Assembly (NCBI GenBank): GCA_036265325.1
Contig: DATAPH010000073.1
Span: 1-10,076, forward strand
Length of the DNA: 10,076 bases
Direction: 5' to 3'
DNA from: AC-51 sp036265325
GTDB taxonomy: Bacteria > Actinomycetota > UBA4738 > HRBIN12
The translations under genes and the position numbers were made by a program. The notes beneath the pieces are model-generated. The model was not told where the DNA came from, ran no database searches, and was given only the letters and a program-made list of their open reading frames with translations. Positions 1 to 6,367 of this stretch are shown piece after piece. How positions within the stretch are numbered: the stretch's first letter is position 1; the number at the start of each line of letters is the position of its first letter.

Positions 1-206
1 CCGAGGACCACGACGTCGCCGTCGTCGGGCGCGACGAGCCCGAACAGGATGCGCAGCAGGGTCGTCTTGCCGGCGCCGTTGGGTCCGATCAGCCCGTGGA
101 CCTCGCCGGATCCGATCGCGAGGTCGACGCCGTCAACCGCCCGCACATCGCCGAAGCGCTTGTGCAAGCCGCGCACATCGAGGGCGAGATCGGTGGTCAT
201 GTCCAT
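1..206 (-). CDS. ABC transporter ATP-binding protein, N-terminal part (cut by window edge)
   Basis: This is the first 68 or so residues of an ABC-type ATPase, which would hydrolyse ATP on the cytoplasmic face of a membrane transporter. The Walker A motif GPNGAGKTT is at residues 41-49, followed by LLRILFGLVAPDDG, the usual continuation in this family. The preceding segment (L-x-K-R-F-G-D-V-x-A-V-D-G-V) is the typical aromatic A-loop strand. Signature, Walker B and H-loop lie outside the window, so substrate and subfamily cannot be judged; the opening resembles daunorubicin-type or branched-chain exporters only generically. Two in-frame ATGs, at 206 and 200, are possible; a weak GGA lies six bases before the second. 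The gene is 108 bases downstream of the split-barrel gene on the same strand, so cotranscription is possible but not shown. Confidence 0.9.
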   Translation of the reverse strand, partial: MDMTTDLALDVRGLHKRFGDVRAVDGVDLAIGSGEVHGLIGPNGAGKTTLLRILFGLVAPDDGDVVVL

Positions 207-314
207 TCCGGGTCGTGGGGACGCCGCACGATATCCAGCTGGCGGCCCGCCGGTCGGGCCACTCTACTTGGAGCAGGTGAGGACACTCGGCGTGCCGCGA
301 GCCATGGATGCCGA

Positions 315-785
315 CTAGGAGGTGGGGTCGGCCGCATCGGCCGGATCGGCGCTCTTCCATCGCGTCGTAACCGGAAGCGTGACGTCGCCGTATCCATTGC
401 AACGGACCTCGGTGACGGACAACTCGAAGAGCACGTAGCGCTCATCGAGCTCGTAGCTCGCCGCCCGCGCGACCTCGGCCCTCGTCGCGTCGTCGTCGAC
501 GGGACGGCCTCGTCCGGCGAGCCAGCACTCGCCGCCGGTCCCGTCCGCGTCGGGGACGCCGTTGTGGATCGCGAACGACCCGCGCTCACGAAGATCACGA
601 CCCTTCGGGGAGGTCGGCTCCATGAACAGGTACAAGCCGCCCGCGCCGAAGATCGGCGTGAACGGGTGCACGCGCGGCGAGCCGTCGGCCCGAACCGTTG
701 CGAGGTATGCCGGCGCGGCGCGCAGTCGCTCCTCGCCGAACGCGGCGAGCTCGGGTTCAGCCGAAGCGAACGCCGACCACCGCAC
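315..785 (-). CDS. Pyridoxamine 5'-phosphate oxidase-family (FMN/F420 split-barrel) protein
   Basis: About 156 residues, read as a small cytosolic split beta-barrel protein of the PNPOx-like superfamily, whose members bind FMN, F420 or haem and carry out redox chemistry. Family features visible are the opening helix (WSAFASAEPELAAFGEERL), then AYLATVRADGSPRVHPFTPIF, the hallmark strand-turn-strand, and KGRDLRERGSFAIHNG, the common cofactor-loop region. The substrate cannot be told. I chose GTG at 785 because homologues of this type begin just before the W-x-x-F-x-x-x-x-P-E segment. An ATG at 854 is in frame, but the extra 23 codons have clearly poorer third-position GC and no Shine-Dalgarno sequence. 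A 30-codon ORF in another frame ends 4 bases before this GTG, so translation may be coupled. It follows the DinB-like gene on the same strand. Confidence 0.8.
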   Translation of the reverse strand: MRWSAFASAEPELAAFGEERLRAAPAYLATVRADGSPRVHPFTPIFGAGGLYLFMEPTSPKGRDLRERGSFAIHNGVPDADGTGGECWLAGRGRPVDDDATRAEVARAASYELDERYVLFELSVTEVRCNGYGDVTLPVTTRWKSADPADAADPTS

Positions 786-789
786 GAGC

Positions 790-882
790 TCAGCCGCTCG
801 GCTCGGGCTGCGTTGACCCACCCGTCCGCTGGACCGTGAGCGTGTGGATCGCATCGGTCAGCTCGAGTCTCTGCCTGCTCAA
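790..882 (-). CDS. Possible 30-residue leader peptide or coupled small ORF
   Basis: This short ORF begins with TTG at 882 and stops with TGA at 790-792. It has one of the best ribosome-binding sites in the window, AAGGGAGG at about 888-895, five bases before the TTG. Its codons end in G or C in about 26 of 30 cases, better than the overlapping in-frame extension of the split-barrel gene over the same DNA. The peptide begins LSRQRLELTDAIHTLTVQ and has no recognisable domain or signal. The stop is four bases from the GTG start of the split-barrel gene, an arrangement typical of translational coupling. It could be a real small protein, a leader ORF, or the true N-terminus of the next gene separated by a frameshift. 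I do not recognise it. Confidence 0.35.
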   Translation of the reverse strand: MSRQRLELTDAIHTLTVQRTGGSTQPEPSG

Positions 883-910
883 CGGTGCCTCCCTTCGACG
901 GGGAGCGGCA

Positions 911-1369
911 TCACGGGTTGGTGCCGAGTTCCCCGACCCATTCCTGCAACCGTGGAAGATGCTCGGCGTAGTGATCGGGGCCGGCCTTGGTGATCCACCG
1001 GTCCGCCTCGGGCGAGTGTTCCGGGAGCAACCGCCACGCGTTGAGCATCCGCGTGCGCGCGGCGACCGCCTGCGACTGCACGTCGCGATACGCGACGTCG
1101 TGCATCAGATCGAAGAACGTGGCGTTCATCCGATCGATGTCGATCTCATCGGCCCGGTAGGTGCCGAACCGGATCCGCTCGAGGACGACGCCGGCCTCGG
1201 CGAGCCAGCTGCCGATATGGGCGATCAGATCTTTCGCGGACCAGCCTTCCTCGAAGTAGCCGATCTGCTCGACCTGATCGGTCGGGAGCCCCTCGATCAA
1301 GGCGCGAAGCTCGGTCCACAGCTGGTCCTCCTTCTGGCGGAGCGCGTCGTCGGACATCGGCTGCGACAT
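911..1369 (-). CDS. DinB/ClbS-like four-helix-bundle protein
   Basis: About 152 residues, predicted all-alpha and soluble. The segment GWSAKDLIAHIGSW (around residues 42-55, with H51) and the late segment DHYAEHLPRLQEW (H133, H137) are the pattern of the DinB / mycothiol-dependent isomerase-like / ClbS-DfsB superfamily, whose members often hold a metal with a three-histidine set. No substrate can be assigned. The reading frame extends to a GTG at 1402 with GGGAAGG three bases before it, but a well-formed promoter places a leaderless transcript start exactly at the ATG at 1369; an ATG at 1357 is a third option. The gene is divergent from the SRPBCC gene and is followed at once by the ribosome-binding site of the small leader ORF, suggesting a minus-strand operon towards the split-barrel gene. 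Confidence 0.75.
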   Translation of the reverse strand: MSQPMSDDALRQKEDQLWTELRALIEGLPTDQVEQIGYFEEGWSAKDLIAHIGSWLAEAGVVLERIRFGTYRADEIDIDRMNATFFDLMHDVAYRDVQSQAVAARTRMLNAWRLLPEHSPEADRWITKAGPDHYAEHLPRLQEWVGELGTNP

Positions 1370-1375
1370 GCGCGG

Positions 1376-1404
1376 AGTATGCGGCCGGGCTGGCCGGCAC
1401 ACAA
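1376..1404 (-). promoter_or_regulatory. Predicted leaderless promoter of the DinB-like gene
   Basis: On the minus strand, TTGTGT (1404-1399) and CATACT (1381-1376) are separated by exactly 17 bases. The hexamer CATACT ends six bases before the A of the ATG at 1369, which is where the start point would fall for a leaderless mRNA. CATACT matches four of six bases of the sigma-70 -10 consensus and TTGTGT matches the TTG of the -35 box. Leaderless transcripts are common in Actinobacteria. No transcription data are available here. Confidence 0.45.
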
Positions 1405-1476
1405 ACCTTCCCGGGGGTTGGCTGCTCGAACCGACGGGTAGGCCTCATGACTGGCGAGCGAGGAGGGTGATTCCGC

Positions 1477-1947
1477 ATGGCGAACGTGACCGAATCTGTC
1501 GACGTCGGTGTGCCGATCTCGACGGCGTACAACCAATGGACCCAGTTCGAGCAGTTCCCGCGATTCATGGAGGGTGTCGAGCGCGTCGAGCAGTTGACCG
1601 ACGACCGGCTGCACTGGATCGCGGAGATCGGTGGCAAGCGTGCCGAGTGGTACGCGCGCATCACCGAGCAGCACCCGGACGAGCGCGTGGCGTGGACCGC
1701 GGAGGCCGGCAAGGGACTCTCGGGCGTCGTGAGCTTCGATCAAGTCGACCAGGACCGCACCCGGGTTACCGCGCAGATCGACTGGGAGCCTGAGGGCGCC
1801 ATGGAACAGATCGGCGCGGCGCTCGGTTTCGACGACCGCCAGGTCAAGGAAGACCTCGATCGCTTCCGCGACATGATGGAGTCGAACCGGGTCGAGACCG
1901 GTGGCTGGCGCGGCGACATCGACAACGGCTCATCGTCGATGCGCTGA
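1477..1947 (+). CDS. SRPBCC-fold (polyketide cyclase/dehydrase-like) protein
   Basis: A complete 156-residue soluble protein of the START/Bet v 1-like SRPBCC superfamily, which forms a helix-grip hydrophobic pocket. The family pattern is clear: an N-terminal strand (ANVTESVDVGVPISTAYNQW), then EQFPRFMEGVERVEQL, then a W-rich strand LHWIAEIGGKRAEWYARI, a central WTAEAGKGLSGVVSFD and a long C-terminal helix beginning around GAMEQIGAALGFDDRQVKEDL. This matches the widespread group annotated as cyclase/dehydrase or COG5637-like; no ligand can be named. The start is well set by AGGAGG at 1461-1466, ten bases before the ATG. It is divergent from the DinB-like gene, 107 bases away, and ends just before a GC-rich hairpin that separates it from the oxidase operon. 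Confidence 0.85.
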   Translation: MANVTESVDVGVPISTAYNQWTQFEQFPRFMEGVERVEQLTDDRLHWIAEIGGKRAEWYARITEQHPDERVAWTAEAGKGLSGVVSFDQVDQDRTRVTAQIDWEPEGAMEQIGAALGFDDRQVKEDLDRFRDMMESNRVETGGWRGDIDNGSSSMR

Positions 1948-1977
1948 CGACCGCACGTCAACACAAGGGAGTGCTTC

Positions 1978-2002
1978 GGGGCCGCGCCTTCGGCGCGGCC
2001 CC
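1978..2002 (+). terminator. GC-rich terminator-like hairpin after the SRPBCC gene
   Basis: A perfect 11-base-pair inverted repeat, GGGGCCGCGCC / GGCGCGGCCCC, closes a three-base TTC loop and begins 30 bases after the SRPBCC stop codon. There is no T-tract after it on either strand, so it is not a classical intrinsic terminator; U-tract-less hairpins are frequently proposed as terminators in high-GC Actinobacteria. Its place between two plus-strand transcription units fits that role. Confidence 0.5.
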
Positions 2003-2052
2003 GACGCTGTCTCGGTGCCACTGGACGACTGGACCTCGGGCCCTTTGCATGA

Positions 2053-2066
2053 CGATGTTGACATCG
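2053..2066. promoter_or_regulatory. Secondary inverted repeat upstream of the oxidase operon
   Basis: CGATGT-TG-ACATCG has six-base arms with a two-base centre, the same geometry as the main palindrome at 2102-2117. The two centres are exactly 50 bases apart, close to five helical turns. The arm sequence differs, so it may bind a different protein or be chance. Confidence 0.25.
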
Positions 2067-2101
2067 GCCGAGGGATCGAAGCGCGCCACCGTGGAACGTG
2101 C

Positions 2102-2117
2102 ATGACAGTTTTGTCAT
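2102..2117. promoter_or_regulatory. Candidate operator of the oxidase operon (ATGACAG-TT-TTGTCAT)
   Basis: A 16-base imperfect palindrome (six of seven arm bases pair) lies 74 bases before the GTG of the first oxidase-operon gene. It is identical at 15 of 16 positions to the perfect palindrome at 9244-9259 upstream of the response-regulator operon. No strong sigma-70 promoter was seen downstream; TATGCA at 2156-2161 is a poor -10 candidate, which would fit an activator-dependent promoter. The binding protein is unknown; the neighbouring OmpR-family regulator is the obvious candidate. Confidence 0.6.
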
Positions 2118-2191
2118 ACACATTGCCGAACCGCCCTCTCCCGCATCATCGTTTCTATGCAGTCTTGGATCGCCACGGAGAGGGGGCCCGT

Positions 2192-2689
2192 GTGAAGGCT
2201 CGGATGCGGTGGTTGGGTCGGATCGGGATCGTATGCGCTGCGCTGGTGCTCGCGATGACCGCGTGTTCGTCATCATCGTCGAGCGGTGGCTCCGGAGTCG
2301 TCACGCCGGCGGCAACGATCTTCGTGCAGAACTTCCAGTACCACAACGTTCCGACGAGCTTGCCGTCCGGCGTCGTCACACTGCTGTTCCAGAACAACGA
2401 GTCCTTCCCGATCACCCACGAGATGATCCCGATCGCGTTGCCGGCGGGAAAGACGGCGCAGGACGTGATCAACGACGCGAAGCAGAACGGTCCATCCTCA
2501 GAGGACGATTGGCTCCACATCGGGGGTGACTTCGGCACCGTCGACACGGGCGCCGGGATCGTCGAGACCTTGAACCTGCCGCCCGGCACCTACGCATTCG
2601 CCTGCTGGCAGACGGGAGTCCAGGGCGGCGGTGACAACGGTCCGCCGCACGCCGCCAAGGGCATGGTGACGTCGTTCACCGTCTCGTAG
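2192..2689 (+). CDS. Cupredoxin-like lipoprotein, first gene of the oxidase operon
   Basis: A 165-residue exported lipoprotein. Residues 5-24 form a basic-hydrophobic signal peptide ending in the lipobox M-T-A-C with C25, followed by a serine-rich linker. Residues 40-165 look like a cupredoxin beta-sandwich: TIFVQNFQYHNVP, LLFQNNESFPITHEM (H76), ETLNLPPGTYAFACW (C138) and HAAKGM (H153, M158). These supply the His-Cys-His-Met set of a type 1 copper site, but C138 and H153 are separated by 14 residues instead of the usual two to four, so copper binding is uncertain. The later half resembles the extra C-terminal domain of the adjacent CtaC. A likely role is electron donor to, or copper carrier for, the oxidase. 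The GTG start at 2192 follows GGAGAGGGGG by five bases; ATG at 2204 is an alternative. The stop lies eight bases before ctaC. Confidence 0.75.
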   Translation: MKARMRWLGRIGIVCAALVLAMTACSSSSSSGGSGVVTPAATIFVQNFQYHNVPTSLPSGVVTLLFQNNESFPITHEMIPIALPAGKTAQDVINDAKQNGPSSEDDWLHIGGDFGTVDTGAGIVETLNLPPGTYAFACWQTGVQGGGDNGPPHAAKGMVTSFTVS

Positions 2690-2697
2690 AGGTACCG

Positions 2698-3774
2698 ATG
2701 GCACAGTCGGTCCGCTCGCGTCCCCCTCGCGCGAGCGGTCGGCTGCGCCGAATCGGCTTGATCGCGCTCTTGTTCTTGACGGGATGCGCGAAGGAAGGCA
2801 TCTCTCCCACCGCCAAAGATGTTCACCAGCTCTACACGGTGATCATGATCTTGGCGCTGCCGGTGTTCATCGGCGTCGAGGCGCTGCTGATCTGGTGTGT
2901 CATCCGGTACCGCAGGCGCGACACGGCGGCGCCGGCGCCGGTCCAATCCGTGGGCGGCAACCGGTCGCTCGCCGTCTTCTTCGCGATCCCGGCCGTGATC
3001 GTGGCGATCTTGTTCCCCTTCGGAGAGCAGACGCTGATGAAGGTGCAGCAGACCGCCGCACCCCTCGTACAGATCCACGTCGAGGGGTTCCAGTGGGAGT
3101 GGACGTTCCTGTACCTCAACGAGGGCATCTTCGTCTCGGGGAAGACAGCGACCGACACCGCACCCGAGCAGCCGGCCCAGATGTACCTGCCGGTGGACGA
3201 GGCGGTTCAGATCGATCTCACCTCGCGCGACGTCATCCATTCGTTCTTCGTCCCGGACCTGCTGTTCAAGCGCGATGCGATCCCCGGCCGGGACACCTCG
3301 TTCACGTTCACGCCGACCACGCTCGGCGTCTTCCACGCGCAGTGCGCCGAGTTCTGCGGCCTGTGGCACTCGCACATGACGTTCGACGTGCATGTGGTGT
3401 CGTCGGCCGACTATCAAGCCTGGATCCTGCAGGAGCGCAAGGCGTCCGCCAGTGTGACCTGTCAGCCGAACGGCACGCAGCTGGCGCTGATCGCGCACAA
3501 CATCTCGTGGAACCAGAACTGCCTGGCGGTGCCCGCGAACAAGCCGTTCACGGTCTCGATCACGAACGAAGACGCCGGCATCCAGCACAACTTCTCGATC
3601 TACGACTCGTTCTTCGAGAAACAGCAGTTCTACACGTCACCGAAGCTGACCGGGGTGGCGAGCGAGACGCTCAACGTCGACGGGCTCCCTCCTGGGCACT
3701 ACTACTTCCAATGCGATGTCCACGGACCGGCGATGTCCGGCTCGTTCATCGTCGCGAAGCCGGGAGGCGGTTGA
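2698..3774 (+). CDS. ctaC: Cytochrome c oxidase subunit II with fused C-terminal cupredoxin domain
   Basis: Subunit II takes electrons at its CuA centre and passes them to haem a in subunit I. Of 358 residues, 1-30 form a lipoprotein signal (LTGC, C30); transmembrane helices lie near 46-68 and 90-108; and the CuA domain spans roughly 120-240. The CuA ligands are all present: H181, then C216-AEF-C220-GLW-H224-SH-M227, plus the aromatic relay FQWEW (131-135). An extra domain at about 251-354 has cupredoxin features: IQHNF (H297), then LPPGHYYFQCDVHGPAM with C339, H342 and M346. This sits where caa3 oxidases carry cytochrome c, and it makes the protein longer than a plain subunit II. C255 and C275 could form a disulphide. 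AGAGG lies about five bases before the ATG at 2698. The gene is eight bases after the lipoprotein gene and six before ctaD, so all are in one operon. Confidence 0.95.
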   Translation: MAQSVRSRPPRASGRLRRIGLIALLFLTGCAKEGISPTAKDVHQLYTVIMILALPVFIGVEALLIWCVIRYRRRDTAAPAPVQSVGGNRSLAVFFAIPAVIVAILFPFGEQTLMKVQQTAAPLVQIHVEGFQWEWTFLYLNEGIFVSGKTATDTAPEQPAQMYLPVDEAVQIDLTSRDVIHSFFVPDLLFKRDAIPGRDTSFTFTPTTLGVFHAQCAEFCGLWHSHMTFDVHVVSSADYQAWILQERKASASVTCQPNGTQLALIAHNISWNQNCLAVPANKPFTVSITNEDAGIQHNFSIYDSFFEKQQFYTSPKLTGVASETLNVDGLPPGHYYFQCDVHGPAMSGSFIVAKPGGG

Positions 3775-3780
3775 GCCGAT

Positions 3781-5406
3781 ATGGCGGTAACCCACGCACC
3801 GACCGCGGAGGCCGTCCCGGAACCCGGTTCCGGGCTGATGGGGTGGCTGACCACTACCGACCACAAGCGGATCGGCATCCTCTATCTCATCAACAGCTTC
3901 GCGTTCTTCGTGGTCGCGGGCGTCTTCGCGTTGTTGATGCGAACCGAGCTCGCGCGGCCGGGGACGCAGGTGTTCGCGCCGCACGCGTACAACCAGCTGT
4001 TCACGCTGCACGGCACGCTGATGATCTTCCTCGTCATCTTCCCGCTGCTCGCTGGGTTCGGGAACTACTTCGTTCCGCTGCAGATCGGGGCGCTCGATAT
4101 GGCGTTCCCTCGGATCAACGCGCTCTCATTCTGGCTCCTGCCCGTGGGTGGGCTGACCATCCTGTCAGGCTTCCTGGTACCGGGCGGCGCGGCGGCGGCG
4201 GGCTGGACCGGCTATCCCCCGCTGTCGGAGCAGCTCGGGACGGGCCAGGACCTCTGGATCGCAGGACTCGTGCTGGTGGGCACCGCGTCGATCCTCGGCG
4301 GGATCAACTTCATCGTCACGATCCTTCGGATGCGTGCGCCGGGGATGACGATGATGCGGATGCCCATCTTCACGTGGAGCATCCTGGCGACCTCGCTGCT
4401 GGTGGTCCTCGCGGCTCCCGTGCTCACGGCCGGCCTGTTGATGGTCTTCTCCGACCGGCAGCTCGGTACGGTGTTCTTCGATCCGTCTCGGGGCGGCGTC
4501 GCGCTGCTGTGGCAGAACCTGTTCTGGTTCTTCGGCCACCCCGAGGTGTACATGCTGATCCTGGGCGCGTGGGGCGTCGTGACCGAGATCATCGCCGTGT
4601 TCTCGGGCAAGCCGATCTTCAGCTACCGCGGCGTGGTGCTCGCGTTCCTGCTGATCACCGCGCTCTCGTTCAGCGTGTGGGCGCACCACATGTTCGCGAC
4701 AGGCGCGGTCGAGCTGCCGTTCTTCAGCATCACGACCGAGCTGATCTCGATCCCGACGGGCGTGCTGTTCTTCATCTGGCTCGCCACGATGTGGCGAGGG
4801 AAGCTCCGGTTCGAGCCGCCGATGCTGTTCGCGCTCGGGTTCATCGCGATGTTCCTGATCGGCGGGATCGACGGCGTGTGGGCTGCGTCGCCCGCGATGG
4901 ACTTCGCGATCCACGATACGTACTGGGTGGTGGCGCACCTCCACTATGTGTTGTTCGGCGGCACCCTCTTCGGCGTGATGGCGGCGATGTACTACTGGTT
5001 CCCGAAGATGACGGGGCGCATGCTCGGCCGCCGTCTGGGCATATGGCAGTTCTGGGTGCAGATCGTCGGCTTCAACATGACGTTCTTCCCGATGCACATC
5101 CTTGGCCTGCGCGGGATGCCGCGGCGGGTCGCCGACTATCCGCCCGATCTCGGATGGAGCTTCCTGAATCTGTTCGCGTCCGTCGGCGCGTTCGTGATCG
5201 CCGTGTCGATGATCTTGTTCTTCACGAACATCTTCCTGTCGCTGCGCAAGCCGAAGACGGCCCCGGACGACCCATGGGGCGCGAACACCCTGGAATGGGC
5301 GACCACGTCGCCCCCACCCATCCACAACTTCGACGTCTTGCCACAGATCCACTCGGACCGGCCGGTCCGTGACCTACGGATCCAGCGGGAGGGAGGCGGA
5401 TCGTGA
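3781..5406 (+). CDS. ctaD: aa3-type cytochrome c oxidase subunit I
   Basis: The catalytic subunit of a proton-pumping haem-copper oxidase reduces oxygen to water in the cytoplasmic membrane; 541 residues with about twelve helices, normal for the family. Haem a ligands are H77 (TLHGTLM) and H388; haem a3 is bound by H386 (VVAHLHYV); CuB ligands are H253, H302 and H303. The motif GHPEVY (252-257) gives the cross-linking Y257 and the D-pathway glutamate E255, marking an A1-type enzyme. D106, N113, N95 and N176 of the D-pathway are present. Unusually, IPTGV is followed by L329 (CTG at 4765-4767) where the K-pathway lysine is expected, while glutamates E311 and E320 lie nearby. A loose GGGAGG at 3762-3767 precedes the ATG. 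The stop overlaps the start of ctaE by four bases. Confidence 0.97.
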   Translation: MAVTHAPTAEAVPEPGSGLMGWLTTTDHKRIGILYLINSFAFFVVAGVFALLMRTELARPGTQVFAPHAYNQLFTLHGTLMIFLVIFPLLAGFGNYFVPLQIGALDMAFPRINALSFWLLPVGGLTILSGFLVPGGAAAAGWTGYPPLSEQLGTGQDLWIAGLVLVGTASILGGINFIVTILRMRAPGMTMMRMPIFTWSILATSLLVVLAAPVLTAGLLMVFSDRQLGTVFFDPSRGGVALLWQNLFWFFGHPEVYMLILGAWGVVTEIIAVFSGKPIFSYRGVVLAFLLITALSFSVWAHHMFATGAVELPFFSITTELISIPTGVLFFIWLATMWRGKLRFEPPMLFALGFIAMFLIGGIDGVWAASPAMDFAIHDTYWVVAHLHYVLFGGTLFGVMAAMYYWFPKMTGRMLGRRLGIWQFWVQIVGFNMTFFPMHILGLRGMPRRVADYPPDLGWSFLNLFASVGAFVIAVSMILFFTNIFLSLRKPKTAPDDPWGANTLEWATTSPPPIHNFDVLPQIHSDRPVRDLRIQREGGGS

Positions 5407-5987
5407 GCGCGGTCGCGTCATCTAACCGGAGATCCCGTCCAGAACTCAGTGGACCGGTGCTGGGCATGGTGCTGTTCGTGGCGTCGGAAGCGATGTTCTT
5501 CGCTGCGTTCTTCGCTGCGTTCTTCACTATCAAGGACAACGAGCCGGTGTGGCCGCCGCCCGGCATCCATCTCGAGGACAAGCTCGCGACGATCCTGACG
5601 GTGATCCTGATCATCAGCAGCGTGACCGTGCAGGTCGGCCTCCGGTCGATGCGATCGGGCGCCAGCCGCCGCGCGACGGTCTGGCTGGGCATCACGATCG
5701 CCCTGGGGATCACGTTCCTCGCGCTGCAGCTGTACGACTACTCTCAGCTCGGCTTCGGCTTGAAGGACGGGCCGTTCGGGACGCTGTTCTACGTGATGAC
5801 GGGGCTGCACATGGCTCACGTGTTCGGCGGCGTCGTGTTCCTCGCGCTCGTCTTCAGCCAACTCCTGAGAGGCCGCCTCAGCGCGGAGCATCACGACCCG
5901 ATGTCGGCCGGCGCGATCTACTGGGACTTCGTCGACGTCGTGTGGATCCTTCTGTTCATCGTCTTCTACATCCTCACGCCGAGGTGA
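5403..5987 (+). CDS. ctaE: Cytochrome c oxidase subunit III
   Basis: A 194-residue integral membrane protein with about five helices, lacking the first two helices of mitochondrial subunit III, as is usual in Actinobacteria. Subunit III stabilises the oxidase core and supports proton uptake through the D-pathway. Family marks are FVASEAMFFAAFFAAFF (E29), TGLHMAHVFGGVVFL (H136, H139) and the C-terminal WDFVDVVWILLFIVFYIL. The GTG start at 5403 lies inside the last codons of ctaD (GTGA overlap), with a purine-rich GGGAGGGAGGCGG directly upstream, so translation is coupled. The FAAFFAAFF stretch is encoded by a 12-base tandem repeat. Confidence 0.95.
   Translation: MSAVASSNRRSRPELSGPVLGMVLFVASEAMFFAAFFAAFFTIKDNEPVWPPPGIHLEDKLATILTVILIISSVTVQVGLRSMRSGASRRATVWLGITIALGITFLALQLYDYSQLGFGLKDGPFGTLFYVMTGLHMAHVFGGVVFLALVFSQLLRGRLSAEHHDPMSAGAIYWDFVDVVWILLFIVFYILTPR
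5496..5525 (+). repeat. Tandem repeat of TTCTTCGCTGCG (2.5 copies) inside ctaE
   Basis: Two perfect 12-base copies and a half copy encode FFAAFFAAFF in the first helix of subunit III. The period is a multiple of three, so gain or loss of a unit keeps the frame while changing helix length by four residues. Confidence 0.8.
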
Positions 5988-5991
5988 CGGC

Positions 5992-6357
5992 ATGAACCCC
6001 ATCTTCCGTGTGTGCGCAGGGCTCGGCATCTTCCTCGGCGTCGCGGCGATCGTCTACTGGTTCACGTCGTACGAGCCTGCCGGCTCGATCTTGCTCGGCA
6101 TCGCGGCGATCACCTTCGGCTTCCTCGCCCTCGTCCTGCGCTCTGCGTCGCGGCGCGCCCCGGAGGAACAGGCGGAGGAGGAGCTGCAGATCGGCCCGAC
6201 GATCTGGCCGCTGGGATTCGCCCTCTCGGGCGCCGTCATCGCGATCGGCGTGATCGAGTCGCCGTGGATCGTGGTCGTCGGGGTCTTGGGGTTCGCGGTG
6301 TGCGCCTGGGGATGGCTTCGTGCGGTCAGCCGATCGCATGCGGCCGCGCACGACTAA
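5992..6357 (+). CDS. ctaF: Cytochrome c oxidase subunit IV, actinobacterial CtaF type
   Basis: A 121-residue membrane protein with four predicted helices in two hairpins (about 5-24, 31-50, 72-88 and 91-110). The middle is an acidic cytoplasmic loop (APEEQAEEELQ), followed by IGPTIWPLGFALSG and ESPWIVVVG. The layout, size and position directly after ctaE match the actinobacterial oxidase subunit IV (CtaF), a structural subunit of aa3 oxidases in bcc-aa3 supercomplexes. The ATG at 5992 is four bases after the ctaE stop, with GAGG close by. It ends the operon, and its stop lies only ten bases from the stop of the opposing zinc-ribbon gene. Sequence in this family is weakly conserved, so the call rests partly on context. 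Confidence 0.85.
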   Translation: MNPIFRVCAGLGIFLGVAAIVYWFTSYEPAGSILLGIAAITFGFLALVLRSASRRAPEEQAEEELQIGPTIWPLGFALSGAVIAIGVIESPWIVVVGVLGFAVCAWGWLRAVSRSHAAAHD

Positions 6358-6367
6358 GCGCGCGTCG

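Noticed and set aside
244..260. GGCCCG-CCGGT-CGGGCC hairpin between the split-barrel and ABC genes
   Set aside because: Only six base pairs and no T-tract; such short GC repeats are common by chance here, so it is not called as a terminator.
786..854. ATG at 854 as the start of the split-barrel protein
   Set aside because: The added 23 residues are Arg/Ser-rich with poor GC3, no ribosome-binding site lies before them, and the family normally begins near GTG 785.
2058..2063. A perfect TTGACA -35 hexamer before the oxidase operon
   Set aside because: No -10-like hexamer lies 16 to 18 bases downstream (the DNA there is GCGCGC); it is part of the inverted repeat at 2053-2066.
4165..5352. A 395-codon open frame antisense to ctaD
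   Set aside because: Its product is dominated by R, H, E and D runs typical of antisense shadows of membrane-protein genes; no family features or start signals.
2784..5372. An 862-codon open frame on the plus strand across ctaC and ctaD
   Set aside because: It is the +1 frame shadow of two unmistakable oxidase genes; its translation is Arg/Gly/Ala-rich low-complexity text with no domain, as expected from GC-rich DNA.
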